Source: Bacteroidales bacterium UBA4345 (GTDB taxonomy: Bacteria; Bacteroidota; Bacteroidia; Bacteroidales; Paludibacteraceae). Taken from it: DNA of 17,429 bases. The stretch lies in contig DGTD01000123.1 in the NCBI GenBank assembly GCA_002396385.1, forward strand, positions 1 through 17,429, in the 5' to 3' direction. The notes below the pieces were generated by a model that was not told the DNA's origin, did not search any database, and saw only the letters and a program-made list of their open reading frames with translations. The position numbers and the translations under genes are program-made. Within the stretch, counting starts at the first letter, position 1, and each line of letters opens with the position of its first letter. Shown in pieces: positions 8,502-15,786 of the stretch.

Positions 8502-8522
8502 AATATCTTGTTTTTGTTGGCA

Positions 8523-8553
8523 CAAAGTTAGCACTGGAACAAAAGCGTGTCAA
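8523..8553 (-). promoter_or_regulatory. Promoter of the XRE/zinc-ribbon gene
   Basis: On the minus strand TTGA (8553-8550), a 19-nt spacer and TAACTTTG (8530-8523) fit the Bacteroidetes promoter well; the -7 box is exact. Transcription would start near 8517, downstream of the GTG at 8534, which fixes the start of the gene at ATG 8501. Confidence 0.6.
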
Positions 8554-8627
8554 GAAACAAGTTGTTGCTTTTTCATATCTTCACCTTATTTAGTTCCGTC
8601 CCTACAGGTCAGGAGTAATCTTTTTAC

Positions 8628-8635
8628 TAAATTTG
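8628..8635 (+). promoter_or_regulatory. -7 box of the transglutaminase-like gene
   Basis: TAAATTTG is an exact TAnnTTTG match about 80 bases upstream of the ATG at 8717. No clear TTTG is found 19-21 nt upstream of it. Confidence 0.45.
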
Positions 8636-8716
8636 TATGAAAATTATTAATAAACAACTCTAGGCATACCGCTATTAGCATTGTTGCCAGTTGTAATAAT
8701 CTATAAGTCTAACGCC

Positions 8717-9514
8717 ATGGCATTCATCATCCTTTTCCAATTTGCTGTTATCGTGTTGCTTATCTACCTGCTCATCTCGAAAAATAGGGAAGTAAAGAGC
8801 ATGGCCAGCCTGACACCTAACTCGAGGACCGAAACTAAAAGCATTACCTACAGTTGGAAACTCGACTCTGCCAGAAAAACCAAACTGAAAGGGCACCTGA
8901 CCCTCCGGTTCGACCCCGAAGAGATAGAGGAACAGCGAATGAACAATCCGTTTGCGTTGTTACCCAACCATGATACCGAAGACAAACTACGCAAGATGTA
9001 TTTTTATATGCTGGGCAATCCGCGTACACTGATGCATGCGGCAGAAGTCGTTAAATATATCAACCGGGAATGCAGCCGCTACAATGTGGGGGAACTCGAC
9101 AAGTTGCAGTTTGTATTAGACTTTGTGCAAGAACCCAACCTAAGATACAACTACGACCACGATTGTGCAGAAATACAACATCCGCAAGAGTACATCCGCT
9201 TCCCCGACGAGACACTCTATGACAGGAATGGTGACTGCGACTGCAAAGCGTTTCTAGCTGCCACCCTGTTCCATCTGATGGGATACAATGTGCTTTTCCT
9301 CCTCTCTTACAAAATAGGGCACGCCGCCATCTGCATTGAATACGACCAGCGCTGGCAGGCACTGCTACAAGATTCGCCAAAAGACGTGACGACAGAAGTG
9401 GATGGCCGAAAATATGTCTATTGTGAGACTACGTCAGACAACTTCCGTATTGGAGGTATTTCGCCCGAATACACCATAAAGGATTTCGAGACCAAGATAG
9501 AGCTCAGAGGCTGA
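8717..9514 (+). CDS. Membrane-anchored transglutaminase-like protein
   Basis: A 265-aa protein. An N-terminal hydrophobic helix (residues ~2-21, AFIILFQFAVIVLLIYLLIS) followed by KNRE suggests a single membrane anchor or uncleaved signal. The rest carries a papain-like transglutaminase fold signature: GDCDCKAF with the likely nucleophile C174, GHAAICIEY with H202, and YVYCETT with E237 in the place of the third catalytic residue. Bacterial members of this fold are often proteases or peptide-bond-modifying enzymes rather than true transglutaminases; the substrate here is unknown. The frame extends upstream to a TTG at 8681, but ATG 8717 places the hydrophobic segment directly at the N terminus and is preferred. 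It appears to be a single-gene transcript, divergent from the zinc-ribbon regulator. Confidence 0.82.
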   Translation: MAFIILFQFAVIVLLIYLLISKNREVKSMASLTPNSRTETKSITYSWKLDSARKTKLKGHLTLRFDPEEIEEQRMNNPFALLPNHDTEDKLRKMYFYMLGNPRTLMHAAEVVKYINRECSRYNVGELDKLQFVLDFVQEPNLRYNYDHDCAEIQHPQEYIRFPDETLYDRNGDCDCKAFLAATLFHLMGYNVLFLLSYKIGHAAICIEYDQRWQALLQDSPKDVTTEVDGRKYVYCETTSDNFRIGGISPEYTIKDFETKIELRG

Positions 9515-9571
9515 CTTCTGTTTGTGCGATACATTCCTCACAAAGCAGCCTTCGAGGTGGTAACAATAAAC

Positions 9572-9646
9572 AAAAAAATGACGGGAGTTTTCACAACTGC
9601 CGTCATTCCATAACCTTAACTATGAAAAATCTATCTGTTTTGTTTG
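9572..9646 (-). ncRNA. Candidate small RNA, copy A
   Basis: On the minus strand a promoter (next entry) is followed within ~75 nt by an intrinsic terminator: an 11-bp stem with one mismatch (9579-9589 with 9595-9605, loop TTCAC as read on the plus strand), extendable by A-U pairs, then seven T (A-run 9572-9578 on the plus strand). No protein frame lies on the minus strand for several hundred bases on either side, so the unit reads as a self-contained sRNA of about 70-75 nt. A nearly identical unit is at 11419-11491. The base pair closing the stem is A-U here and G-C in the other copy, a change that keeps pairing. It converges on the transglutaminase-like gene, whose end is 57 bases away. I do not recognise it as a known RNA family. 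Confidence 0.6.
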
Positions 9647-9688
9647 CACTACAAAGTTAGTTATCATACACAACATATACAAGCATAA
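9579..9688. repeat. ~110-bp direct repeat, copy A
   Basis: This stretch is almost identical to 11426-11533: a few changes and a 2-nt length difference just after the hairpin, and one C/T change at 9649. The repeat ends at the upstream edge of the sRNA promoter, and similarity fades over the next ~30 bases. The conserved block therefore coincides with a promoter + RNA + terminator unit. On the plus strand it also holds a 12-codon frame MKNLSVLFALQS. Confidence 0.92.
9652..9683 (-). promoter_or_regulatory. Promoter of candidate sRNA copy A
   Basis: CTTG (9683-9680), a 20-nt spacer and an exact TAACTTTG -7 box (9659-9652) on the minus strand. The same elements at the same spacing occur in copy B. 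Confidence 0.6.
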
Positions 9689-9689
9689 C

Positions 9690-10021
9690 AGTATTCTACA
9701 TTTACGAAAAAAGTGTTCTTTTTAAGAAAAACAACTAAAAAACAGTATATTATATCGGATTTTGTCGGAGAAAATTAATGGTTTCCAGACGAACCTGTGC
9801 TTCGGAATAAACTCAAACAACAGAATAAAACTTGAAACATATTGAACTATGTCCATTGAAAATAGCCCTATATTTTGGCAATCTTCCCAAAAACATATAA
9901 ATTAGTTTATACAATCGGATTGGTGCCGAATACGTTTCAAGATGCGTCAAAACTACACTGAATAAAGAAACGTACTGAATGCCCAGCCACAGAACCTGAA
10001 TTACAAATTATTAAATCAGGC
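9690..10021. other. Intergenic region upstream of the metallopeptidase gene
   Basis: About 330 AT-rich bases without a supported gene. A weak plus-strand promoter candidate is TTTA (9907-9910), 21 nt, then TACGTTTC (9932-9939, seven of eight matches to TAnnTTTG), about 80 bases before the metallopeptidase start. No terminator-like hairpin was found here. Confidence 0.35.
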
Positions 10022-11314
10022 ATGTGCCTGACAAACAACGTAACATTAGTAAATCTTATGGTAAGTTCTAGAAACACAACTAAAATTGGCAGTTGTAAGA
10101 AACTGGAGGGAAGTATTTATGTTTTGTCTGTATTCATATCCGTAAAAGGTTGCGAATGGGATAACAACAGTGCACAGCAAATGTACAACCTTTTATTCCA
10201 GGCTGAAAATTGGTTGACCCAACAAGCCCGGCGTTATGGGAAAAGCATAACGTTCGAAAATGGCGGATACGGAGCCGACGGTTCTGTATTTGCAAACCGA
10301 TATGTCAATCTTACCACCGCCCGTTCAGGCAACCTTCACCCATACTTCGACGAGGTTATGCGAACCATCGGCTACCAAGATATGGCGCAATTCTACGATT
10401 GGACGAAAAACCAGAAAGGCGCCGACAACAGCCTTATTCTGTTCTTCTTCAATACCGATGACCGCAGTTTTGCCTATTCTGCCACATCTGGTATGATGAG
10501 CTACGACCCACACAAATTCAATTCAGAATACGCCGTTATCTATCGGGCAATGTCGGGGTACATGAGCGATGCGGGAGTAATTGCCCACGAAATACTGCAC
10601 CTGTTTGGCGCATGGGACATGTATCCGTCAGAATATCTCACCAAAGAGCAATCAGATACGGCCGCACGTATGTACCCACGTTCCATCATGATTCAAGGGC
10701 AGAATATTGCCCAGCGCGAAATAGACGAGGTGAACGCCTGGTTGGTCGGACTGGGTCCGGAAAAAAACTATTTCCGCTGGTTCCAAAGTGCAACGGCATA
10801 TGGCGCTGAATACGAAGTGGATAGCGAATTTGATGACGATGAGATTACTTCGCCGCAAGAATACGATGAAGAATGCTACGACGATGACGAAAATGGAGAA
10901 GAGGGAGCCTATGAGGAAGAGGGAGAGTACGAAGAGGAGGAAGAGGAAGAAGACCTCGAGGACTTTGAGTGCTTCAGCGCCACCATCGGAGGACCCGATT
11001 CCGGCCAATGCTCCTATATCTCTATCTGCGACGAAGATGTCTATTCCGATGAAGACGAAGACGACCTCGAAAATGTGGAGATTGTATTTACAGGCAAGAA
11101 GTTTATCTCGGCCGACGAAGCCGACAACGAAATTGTATGCGAGAACGGCAACTCTGCTGAAATTGAAACCCTGGAAAAAGGTGAACGCTACGCCTTCGGT
11201 ACTTCTACTGGCTATTATGGCTATATTGTGATAGAAGACGGCAAGATGGGCAAGTCCAGCTCGGAGTTGGAGGTGACTATCTACTATACCGAATCGGACG
11301 AAGACGAAGAGTAA
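10022..11314 (+). CDS. Metzincin-like zinc metallopeptidase with highly acidic tail
   Basis: A 430-aa protein that I cannot assign to a named family. Residues ~30-255 look like a compact alpha/beta domain containing HEILHLFGAWD (189-199), an HExxHxxGxxD zinc site in which D199 would be the third ligand. It is followed by SIMI around M223, a plausible Met-turn, so a metzincin-like peptidase is likely. Residues ~265-350 are extraordinarily acidic, with long E and D runs (EEEEEEE at 304-310). The last ~80 residues resume as a beta-rich acidic domain (GYYGYIVIEDGKMG, LEVTIYYTE). There is no signal peptide or membrane helix, so a cytoplasmic location is expected unless it is released with the cell. 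ATG 10022 is used; ATG 10058 is an alternative. It is a single-gene unit flanked on both sides by the ~110-bp direct repeats. Confidence 0.78.
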   Translation: MCLTNNVTLVNLMVSSRNTTKIGSCKKLEGSIYVLSVFISVKGCEWDNNSAQQMYNLLFQAENWLTQQARRYGKSITFENGGYGADGSVFANRYVNLTTARSGNLHPYFDEVMRTIGYQDMAQFYDWTKNQKGADNSLILFFFNTDDRSFAYSATSGMMSYDPHKFNSEYAVIYRAMSGYMSDAGVIAHEILHLFGAWDMYPSEYLTKEQSDTAARMYPRSIMIQGQNIAQREIDEVNAWLVGLGPEKNYFRWFQSATAYGAEYEVDSEFDDDEITSPQEYDEECYDDDENGEEGAYEEEGEYEEEEEEEDLEDFECFSATIGGPDSGQCSYISICDEDVYSDEDEDDLENVEIVFTGKKFISADEADNEIVCENGNSAEIETLEKGERYAFGTSTGYYGYIVIEDGKMGKSSSELEVTIYYTESDEDEE

Positions 11315-11336
11315 ACAGCTACATGCTACAAAATAG

Positions 11337-11380
11337 AAAAGGATGTGCTAAAACCAGAAGATGGAGGCATATCCTTTTTT
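11337..11380 (+). terminator. Intrinsic terminator of the metallopeptidase gene
   Basis: AAAAGGATGTGC (11337-11348) pairs with GCATATCCTTTT (11367-11378) through 12 bp including one G-U, with an 18-nt loop, and ends in a run of six T. It begins 22 nt past the stop codon. Confidence 0.75.
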
Positions 11381-11418
11381 CTTTCACTCAACGCGCCAGC
11401 ATTAATGTGCGGAAACAT

Positions 11419-11491
11419 AAAAAAGTGACGGGAGTTTTCACAACTGCCGTCACCCTAACCTTAACTATGAAAAATCTATCTGTTTTGTTTG
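11419..11491 (-). ncRNA. Candidate small RNA, copy B
   Basis: Second copy of the minus-strand unit at 9572-9646. The terminator stem spans 11425-11453 (12 bp with one mismatch, closed by G-C where copy A has A-U), followed on the minus strand by six T (A-run 11419-11424 on the plus strand). The body differs from copy A by one base near its 5' end and by a 2-nt indel with substitutions just before the stem. No minus-strand protein frame accompanies it. It converges on the metallopeptidase gene, whose own terminator ends ~40 bases away. Confidence 0.6.
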
Positions 11492-11533
11492 CATTACAAA
11501 GTTAGTTATCATACACAACATATACAAGCATAA
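11426..11533. repeat. ~110-bp direct repeat, copy B
   Basis: Direct-orientation partner of 9579-9688; together they bracket the metallopeptidase gene. Beyond 11533 only patchy similarity remains (for example AAAAAGTGTTC near 11553 and in copy A near 9709). Confidence 0.92.
11497..11528 (-). promoter_or_regulatory. Promoter of candidate sRNA copy B
   Basis: CTTG (11528-11525), a 20-nt spacer and TAACTTTG (11504-11497) on the minus strand, identical in boxes and spacing to copy A. Confidence 0.6.
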
Positions 11534-11751
11534 TTGTATACTCTATTCACTAAAAAGTGTTCATTTTGCGAATAAATTATCAAAAAGCTACAAAACAATT
11601 GGTTATATAGCCTAAAAAAGGAGAAATAATGCGTGAAATAAGTTCAAATTCAAGCTGAAAACAAGTAAGCGACAGAACGAAAAAGGGTATTACCATGAAA
11701 TCGTTCCGCTTTGGGATAAAGAATTAACAGTATTATTCACTACCTTTACAT
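11534..11751. other. Intergenic region with two tiny reading frames
   Basis: About 220 AT-rich bases. The plus strand has AAAGGAG followed by ATG at 11629 (an 8-9 codon frame, MREISSNSS) and another short frame from 11696 (MKSFRFGIKN). Neither can be supported as a gene on its own. The region ends in the orphan plus-strand terminator at 11752-11776, so a short plus-strand transcript is possible. Confidence 0.3.
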
Positions 11752-11776
11752 AAAACTAGCCGTTGACTAGTTTTTT
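11752..11776 (+). terminator. Orphan intrinsic terminator upstream of sbcD
   Basis: AAAACTAG (11752-11759) pairs perfectly with CTAGTTTT (11767-11774), with a 7-nt loop and a T-run to 11776. The preceding plus-strand gene already has its own terminator at 11337-11380, so this one either insulates sbcDC or ends an unrecognised short transcript. Confidence 0.6.
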
Positions 11777-11804
11777 GGGAGGTTTTGTCGCGGCAACACC
11801 CCCT

Positions 11805-11820
11805 TTTACACCTCTGTAAA
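11805..11820. promoter_or_regulatory. Palindrome just upstream of sbcD
   Basis: TTTACA and TGTAAA separated by four bases form a perfect inverted repeat ten bases before the sbcD ATG. Its place and symmetry suit an operator or an RNA hairpin near the start codon. TTTTG at 11783-11787 could be a -33 box, but no good -7 box follows. Confidence 0.35.
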
Positions 11821-11830
11821 CAATGAAGAT

Positions 11831-12967
11831 ATGAAGATACTTCACATAAGCGACCTGCACCTGGGTAAACGCGTGCTCGGATTCCCAATGCTTGAAGACC
11901 AAAACTTCATCTTAAAGGAAATTTTAGAAATTGTGGAACAACAGCAACCCCAAGCGGTTGTTATAGCAGGCGACGTGTTCGACAAAGGAGTACCCAGTGT
12001 TGAGGCCATAGCGGTATTCGACGGTTTTCTGGTTTCCCTGTCGAAGTTCCAGTTAGAGGTTTTTGTCGTCAGCGGCAACCACGACCAAGCAGAACGGCTT
12101 TCTTTCGGGTCGCGTCTGATGATACCGAATATCCACATTGCTCCAGCATACAATGGTGCCATACAACCGGTTGTGCTTAACGACGAGTATGGCGAAATAA
12201 ACATCTACATGCTGCCGTTCATAAAGCCAGGCTTCATCAGGCCATATACCACCCGCGAGATTGACACCTACCAAGACGCCGTGGCCGAGGCTGTCGACCA
12301 GATGGCTGCCGACCCTGCCGCCCGCAACGTGCTTGTGGCGCACCAATTTGTAACGGCCGACGGCTCTACAGTAGAGCGTTGCGACAGTGAAGAGTTAAGC
12401 GTTGGGGGCATCGACAACATCGACGCACAAACCTTCCAAGTTTTCGACTATGTGGCACTTGGACATCTGCACCGGGCCCAACAAGTTTCACGTCCAAGCA
12501 TCCGCTACAGCGGCTCTCCGCTTAAATATTCGTTCTCGGAAATCCACCATAAAAAGTCGGTCACTATAGTGGAACTGAAAGACAAAGAACAGGTAGAAGT
12601 CAGCTCCATAGAACTGAAACCGTTGACCGATATGGGCGAACTGAAAGGCCGTTTCGACGAACTAACAGACAAAGACTACTACCTAGGGAAAGCGTTCCGG
12701 AACTACTACCTGCGCATTGTACTGACCGACGAGCAGGATGTGCCCGACGCCTTCGGACGGTTGCGCAACATCTACCCGAACCTGATGGAACTGGGCTACG
12801 ACAACCACCGTACACGCGCCACCGACACCGTAAGCGGCAATGCGGCTGTTGAAGTGCTGCAACCCATCGACATTTTGAAACAGCTCTACAGCGAACAGAA
12901 CAAGCAAGAGTTGAGTTTGGAAATGGAAAAACTGGCTAACGAGTTAATCGAAAAAATCTGGAACTGA
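11831..12967 (+). CDS. sbcD: Nuclease SbcCD subunit D (Mre11-type exonuclease)
   Basis: A 378-aa calcineurin-like phosphoesterase and the nuclease half of SbcCD, which opens hairpins and palindromes and processes blocked double-strand ends during repair. The metal-binding motifs are all present: D8-x-H10, GDVFD (47-51), GNHD (82-85), AH (170-171) and GHLH (211-214). Residues beyond ~255 form the capping domain that contacts SbcC, and the length is normal for the family. The start codon is the ATG followed by KILHISDLHLG, where family members usually begin. The stop codon is two bases before the sbcC start, so the two are translated from one mRNA, probably with coupling. Confidence 0.96.
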   Translation: MKILHISDLHLGKRVLGFPMLEDQNFILKEILEIVEQQQPQAVVIAGDVFDKGVPSVEAIAVFDGFLVSLSKFQLEVFVVSGNHDQAERLSFGSRLMIPNIHIAPAYNGAIQPVVLNDEYGEINIYMLPFIKPGFIRPYTTREIDTYQDAVAEAVDQMAADPAARNVLVAHQFVTADGSTVERCDSEELSVGGIDNIDAQTFQVFDYVALGHLHRAQQVSRPSIRYSGSPLKYSFSEIHHKKSVTIVELKDKEQVEVSSIELKPLTDMGELKGRFDELTDKDYYLGKAFRNYYLRIVLTDEQDVPDAFGRLRNIYPNLMELGYDNHRTRATDTVSGNAAVEVLQPIDILKQLYSEQNKQELSLEMEKLANELIEKIWN

Positions 12968-12969
12968 GA

Positions 12970-15738
12970 ATGAGGCCCATCTTACTGACACTTTCGGCGT
13001 TCGGCTCCTATGCGAGCGAAACCCTTATCGACTTTTCCAAATTCGGGAAGACCGGACTTTTTGCCATTACTGGCGACACGGGTGCGGGCAAAACCACACT
13101 ATTCGACGGCATTATGTTCGCCCTGTACGGCGAACCCAGCGGCGACGTCCGCGACGGCAGCATGTTGCGCTCGAAATATGCCGACGCACAGACCCCCACC
13201 TTCGTAGAGATGGTCTTCCAGAGCCGTAACAAACTGTACCGCGTAAAACGGAGCCCCAAATATATGCGTCCTGCCAAGAAAGGCGACGGCGAAACCCCGC
13301 AAGCAGCGAAGGCTGAGCTTTATGAGATAACTGGCGGCGAATGCCGCAACATGGCCCGCAACACCAGCGATGTGACCCCCGCTGTGGAGGAACTGCTGGG
13401 CATTAACCGCGAACAGTTCAAACAGATAGCCATGATTTCGCAAGGCGACTTCCTAAAACTGCTGTTGGCGGGTACAAAGGAACGCATGGACATCTTCCGA
13501 AAAATTTTCAACACAGAAAACTTCCAGACACTGCAGAAATCAATAGCAGAAAAATATAGCGAGTTGTCGGCCAACTTCAACAACAGCAACAGAAGCATAG
13601 CACAATACGTGAACGGGATTATTCTGCCAACCGACGGTCCCGTAAAAGACCAGTTGAGCGACGCCACACAAACAGAACGGTATGGCGAGGTACTCGACTT
13701 GCTGGAACAGCAGATTGCGACCGACGAACAAACAGACAAACAGCTACAGGCCGACCTTGAGCAACTGTCGAGGCGCATTGCCGACACCACTGCCGCCATT
13801 CAGCTGGCCAAAACTTTCGAGAATGCAAAAAAGAGTCTTCCGCAAAAAACAGATGAAAAGAAGGCGGCCGACGCTGCCCTGAAAGCGGCTATGCGACTGA
13901 AGACCGAGGCCGACCAACGCAAACCCGAGGCTGAGAAACTGGGCGAAAACATTGCCCTGCTGATCAACTCGCTGGGCGACTATGACCTGCTGGAGACAAA
14001 ACGGGCCGCCCTCGACCAATTGCAAAAAAAGCAGGCGGAAGACCTGAACACCCATCTGCCGAACATAAAACAGGAACTTTTGGCGCAAGAGGAAAAAACA
14101 GAGCAACTGAAAAAGGAACTAGCCCTATTGGGCAACGCTGGTGAGAACAGGGCTAAACTTGAGGCTGAAAAAGAACTCCTGACCCAAAAACGCGCCAACT
14201 ATGCCGACCTGTACAAGGAACTGAATGCTCTGGAAGAGATGCAGACGAAACTGGCGCACCTGCAACAAGACTTTGTCGCTGCGCAGCAATCAGCCACGCA
14301 GGCAGAAAACAGGGCCAACAGCCTGCGGGCTTCGTTTCTGGCCGAACAAGCCGGCCTTATGGCGAAAGACCTTGCCGAGGGTGCACCATGCCCTGTATGC
14401 GGTGCGGTGCACCACCCGCACCTGGCCGAACTGTCGGTTGACGCGCCTGACGAAAACCAGGTGAAGCAAGCGGATAGTGCCGCTAAAAAGGCACAAGATA
14501 CCGCCACTAAAGCGAGCGCAGCCGCCAGCACCCAGAAAGGAGTGACCGACACGAAAAGGACACAACTGGAACTGCTGAACGAGAGCCTGATGGGTGACCG
14601 CATACTAAACAAGCAGCGCGTATGCGAAAAAGGGATGGAAACTAGGAACAGACTCGACGAACTGCAACTGAAAATAAACACCGAAGAAAAAAATGCGAAA
14701 CGCAAGGCTGACCTCGAAAAACTGCTTCCGCTTGAAGAGGCCAAACTTCCAAAACTGCGCGACTGCCTGACCGAAATTTCCACCCGCCTTGCCGGCTACA
14801 CTTCGACTATTGCGGCCGGTAGGAAAGAGGCGGACGAGATAAAGGCCCGGCTAAGATACGCCGACAAGACTGCCGCCTTAAAGGAGATAGACACAATTAA
14901 ATCGGCCAAGCGGCTGATTGACGACCTGATAGCGCGGCAAAACGACCACTACGTGAAATGCAGCGAAAAAGTGGCGGTACTGGCCGCCGAGATTACCGCA
15001 CTGACCGAACAACTGAAAAACGACCCAAAAATAGAGGTGGAACAAGCCGAACAGGTGCGCGAGCAGCTGCTACATGAACAGAGAGAGGCAAACACCCTGC
15101 AAGACGCCGTTCACCACCGCCTGCAAACCAACCGGGAGTTGGACGAACGCATCGCCAACGAATGGAAACAGTTCGGCAACCTGCAAAAACAGTTGCAACT
15201 GGTGGCCAACCTTTCCGACACTGTTAACGGAAAACTGAACGGAAGGCCAAAAATTGAGTTGGAAACCTATGTGCAAATGCACTATTTCGACGCCATTGTG
15301 AGTCGTGCCAACCGTCAGTTCCTGCGTCTGAGTAACGGCCAGTACGAGCTGGTACGCAGTACGGGCTCGGGCGGCAACGCCAAATGCGGCCTCGACTTGA
15401 ACGTGATAGACCACTATAACGGTAGCGAACGTCCGGTACAGTCGTTGTCGGGAGGGGAATCGTTCAAGGCATCGTTGTCGCTGGCCCTGGGACTGTCGGA
15501 ACAGATACAACACGCAGCCGGCGGCATAAAACTCGACACCATGTTTGTAGACGAAGGTTTCGGTTCACTCGACGAAGACTCTCTCAGGGTGGCAAAACAG
15601 ACCCTGATCAACTTGGGAGACACCGACAAACTGGTGGGCATCATCTCCCATGTCGACCTGCTCAAAGACCTCGACAAACGTATTGAGGTTACTAAAAAAC
15701 AAGCCGGCGGCAGTAGCGCCGTAGTGGTGGTGGAGTAG
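12970..15738 (+). CDS. sbcC: Nuclease SbcCD subunit C (Rad50-type ATPase)
   Basis: A 922-aa SMC-like ATPase that binds DNA ends and drives the SbcD nuclease. The N-terminal lobe has Walker A GDTGAGKTT (35-43) and a Q-loop region IAMISQGDF. A long heptad-rich coiled coil (~190-760, rich in A, E, K, Q, L) is interrupted by the zinc hook CPVC (474-477), through which two molecules dimerise. The C-terminal lobe has the ABC signature SLSGGESF (825-832) and Walker B MFVDEGFGSLD (858-868). It is slightly shorter than the ~1050-residue E. coli protein, within family range. The strong GC-rich codon pattern differs from the AT-rich recombinase and hsdS to its right, marking sbcC as the conserved edge of the accessory region. 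Confidence 0.96.
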   Translation: MRPILLTLSAFGSYASETLIDFSKFGKTGLFAITGDTGAGKTTLFDGIMFALYGEPSGDVRDGSMLRSKYADAQTPTFVEMVFQSRNKLYRVKRSPKYMRPAKKGDGETPQAAKAELYEITGGECRNMARNTSDVTPAVEELLGINREQFKQIAMISQGDFLKLLLAGTKERMDIFRKIFNTENFQTLQKSIAEKYSELSANFNNSNRSIAQYVNGIILPTDGPVKDQLSDATQTERYGEVLDLLEQQIATDEQTDKQLQADLEQLSRRIADTTAAIQLAKTFENAKKSLPQKTDEKKAADAALKAAMRLKTEADQRKPEAEKLGENIALLINSLGDYDLLETKRAALDQLQKKQAEDLNTHLPNIKQELLAQEEKTEQLKKELALLGNAGENRAKLEAEKELLTQKRANYADLYKELNALEEMQTKLAHLQQDFVAAQQSATQAENRANSLRASFLAEQAGLMAKDLAEGAPCPVCGAVHHPHLAELSVDAPDENQVKQADSAAKKAQDTATKASAAASTQKGVTDTKRTQLELLNESLMGDRILNKQRVCEKGMETRNRLDELQLKINTEEKNAKRKADLEKLLPLEEAKLPKLRDCLTEISTRLAGYTSTIAAGRKEADEIKARLRYADKTAALKEIDTIKSAKRLIDDLIARQNDHYVKCSEKVAVLAAEITALTEQLKNDPKIEVEQAEQVREQLLHEQREANTLQDAVHHRLQTNRELDERIANEWKQFGNLQKQLQLVANLSDTVNGKLNGRPKIELETYVQMHYFDAIVSRANRQFLRLSNGQYELVRSTGSGGNAKCGLDLNVIDHYNGSERPVQSLSGGESFKASLSLALGLSEQIQHAAGGIKLDTMFVDEGFGSLDEDSLRVAKQTLINLGDTDKLVGIISHVDLLKDLDKRIEVTKKQAGGSSAVVVVE

Positions 15739-15776
15739 AAAAAAAGAAAGGTCCCTTTTCCTGAATAAAAGGGACC
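15739..15776 (-). terminator. Terminator between convergent sbcC and recombinase
   Basis: GGTCCCTTTT (15750-15759) pairs perfectly with AAAAGGGACC (15767-15776), with a 7-nt loop. On the minus strand it is followed by a T-rich run (A-rich 15739-15749 on the plus strand), so it best fits the end of the recombinase transcript. It is 12 bases past the sbcC stop and may also serve that strand, although without a T-run there. Confidence 0.8.
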
Positions 15777-15786
15777 CCAAAAGACT

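Noticed and set aside
9579..9605. Hairpin read as a plus-strand terminator of the transglutaminase-like gene
   Set aside because: The T-run lies only on the minus-strand side, and the same unit recurs next to a different gene that already has its own terminator.
10788..11231. 147-codon plus-strand frame overlapping the acidic segment
   Set aside because: Reading the GAA/GAC-rich acidic codons one base off gives a Lys/Arg/Thr-rich string; it is a compositional artefact of the metallopeptidase gene.
9579..11533. Two direct repeats considered as ends of a transposon or as the start of a CRISPR array
   Set aside because: No transposase lies between them, they are not inverted, there are only two copies 1.8 kb apart, and no cas genes are present.
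14199..14783. 194-codon minus-strand open frame inside sbcC
   Set aside because: It is a shadow of the strongly biased codons of sbcC: the translation is a Ser/Ala/Cys-rich low-complexity string with no domain, and sbcC in the other frame carries all its motifs.
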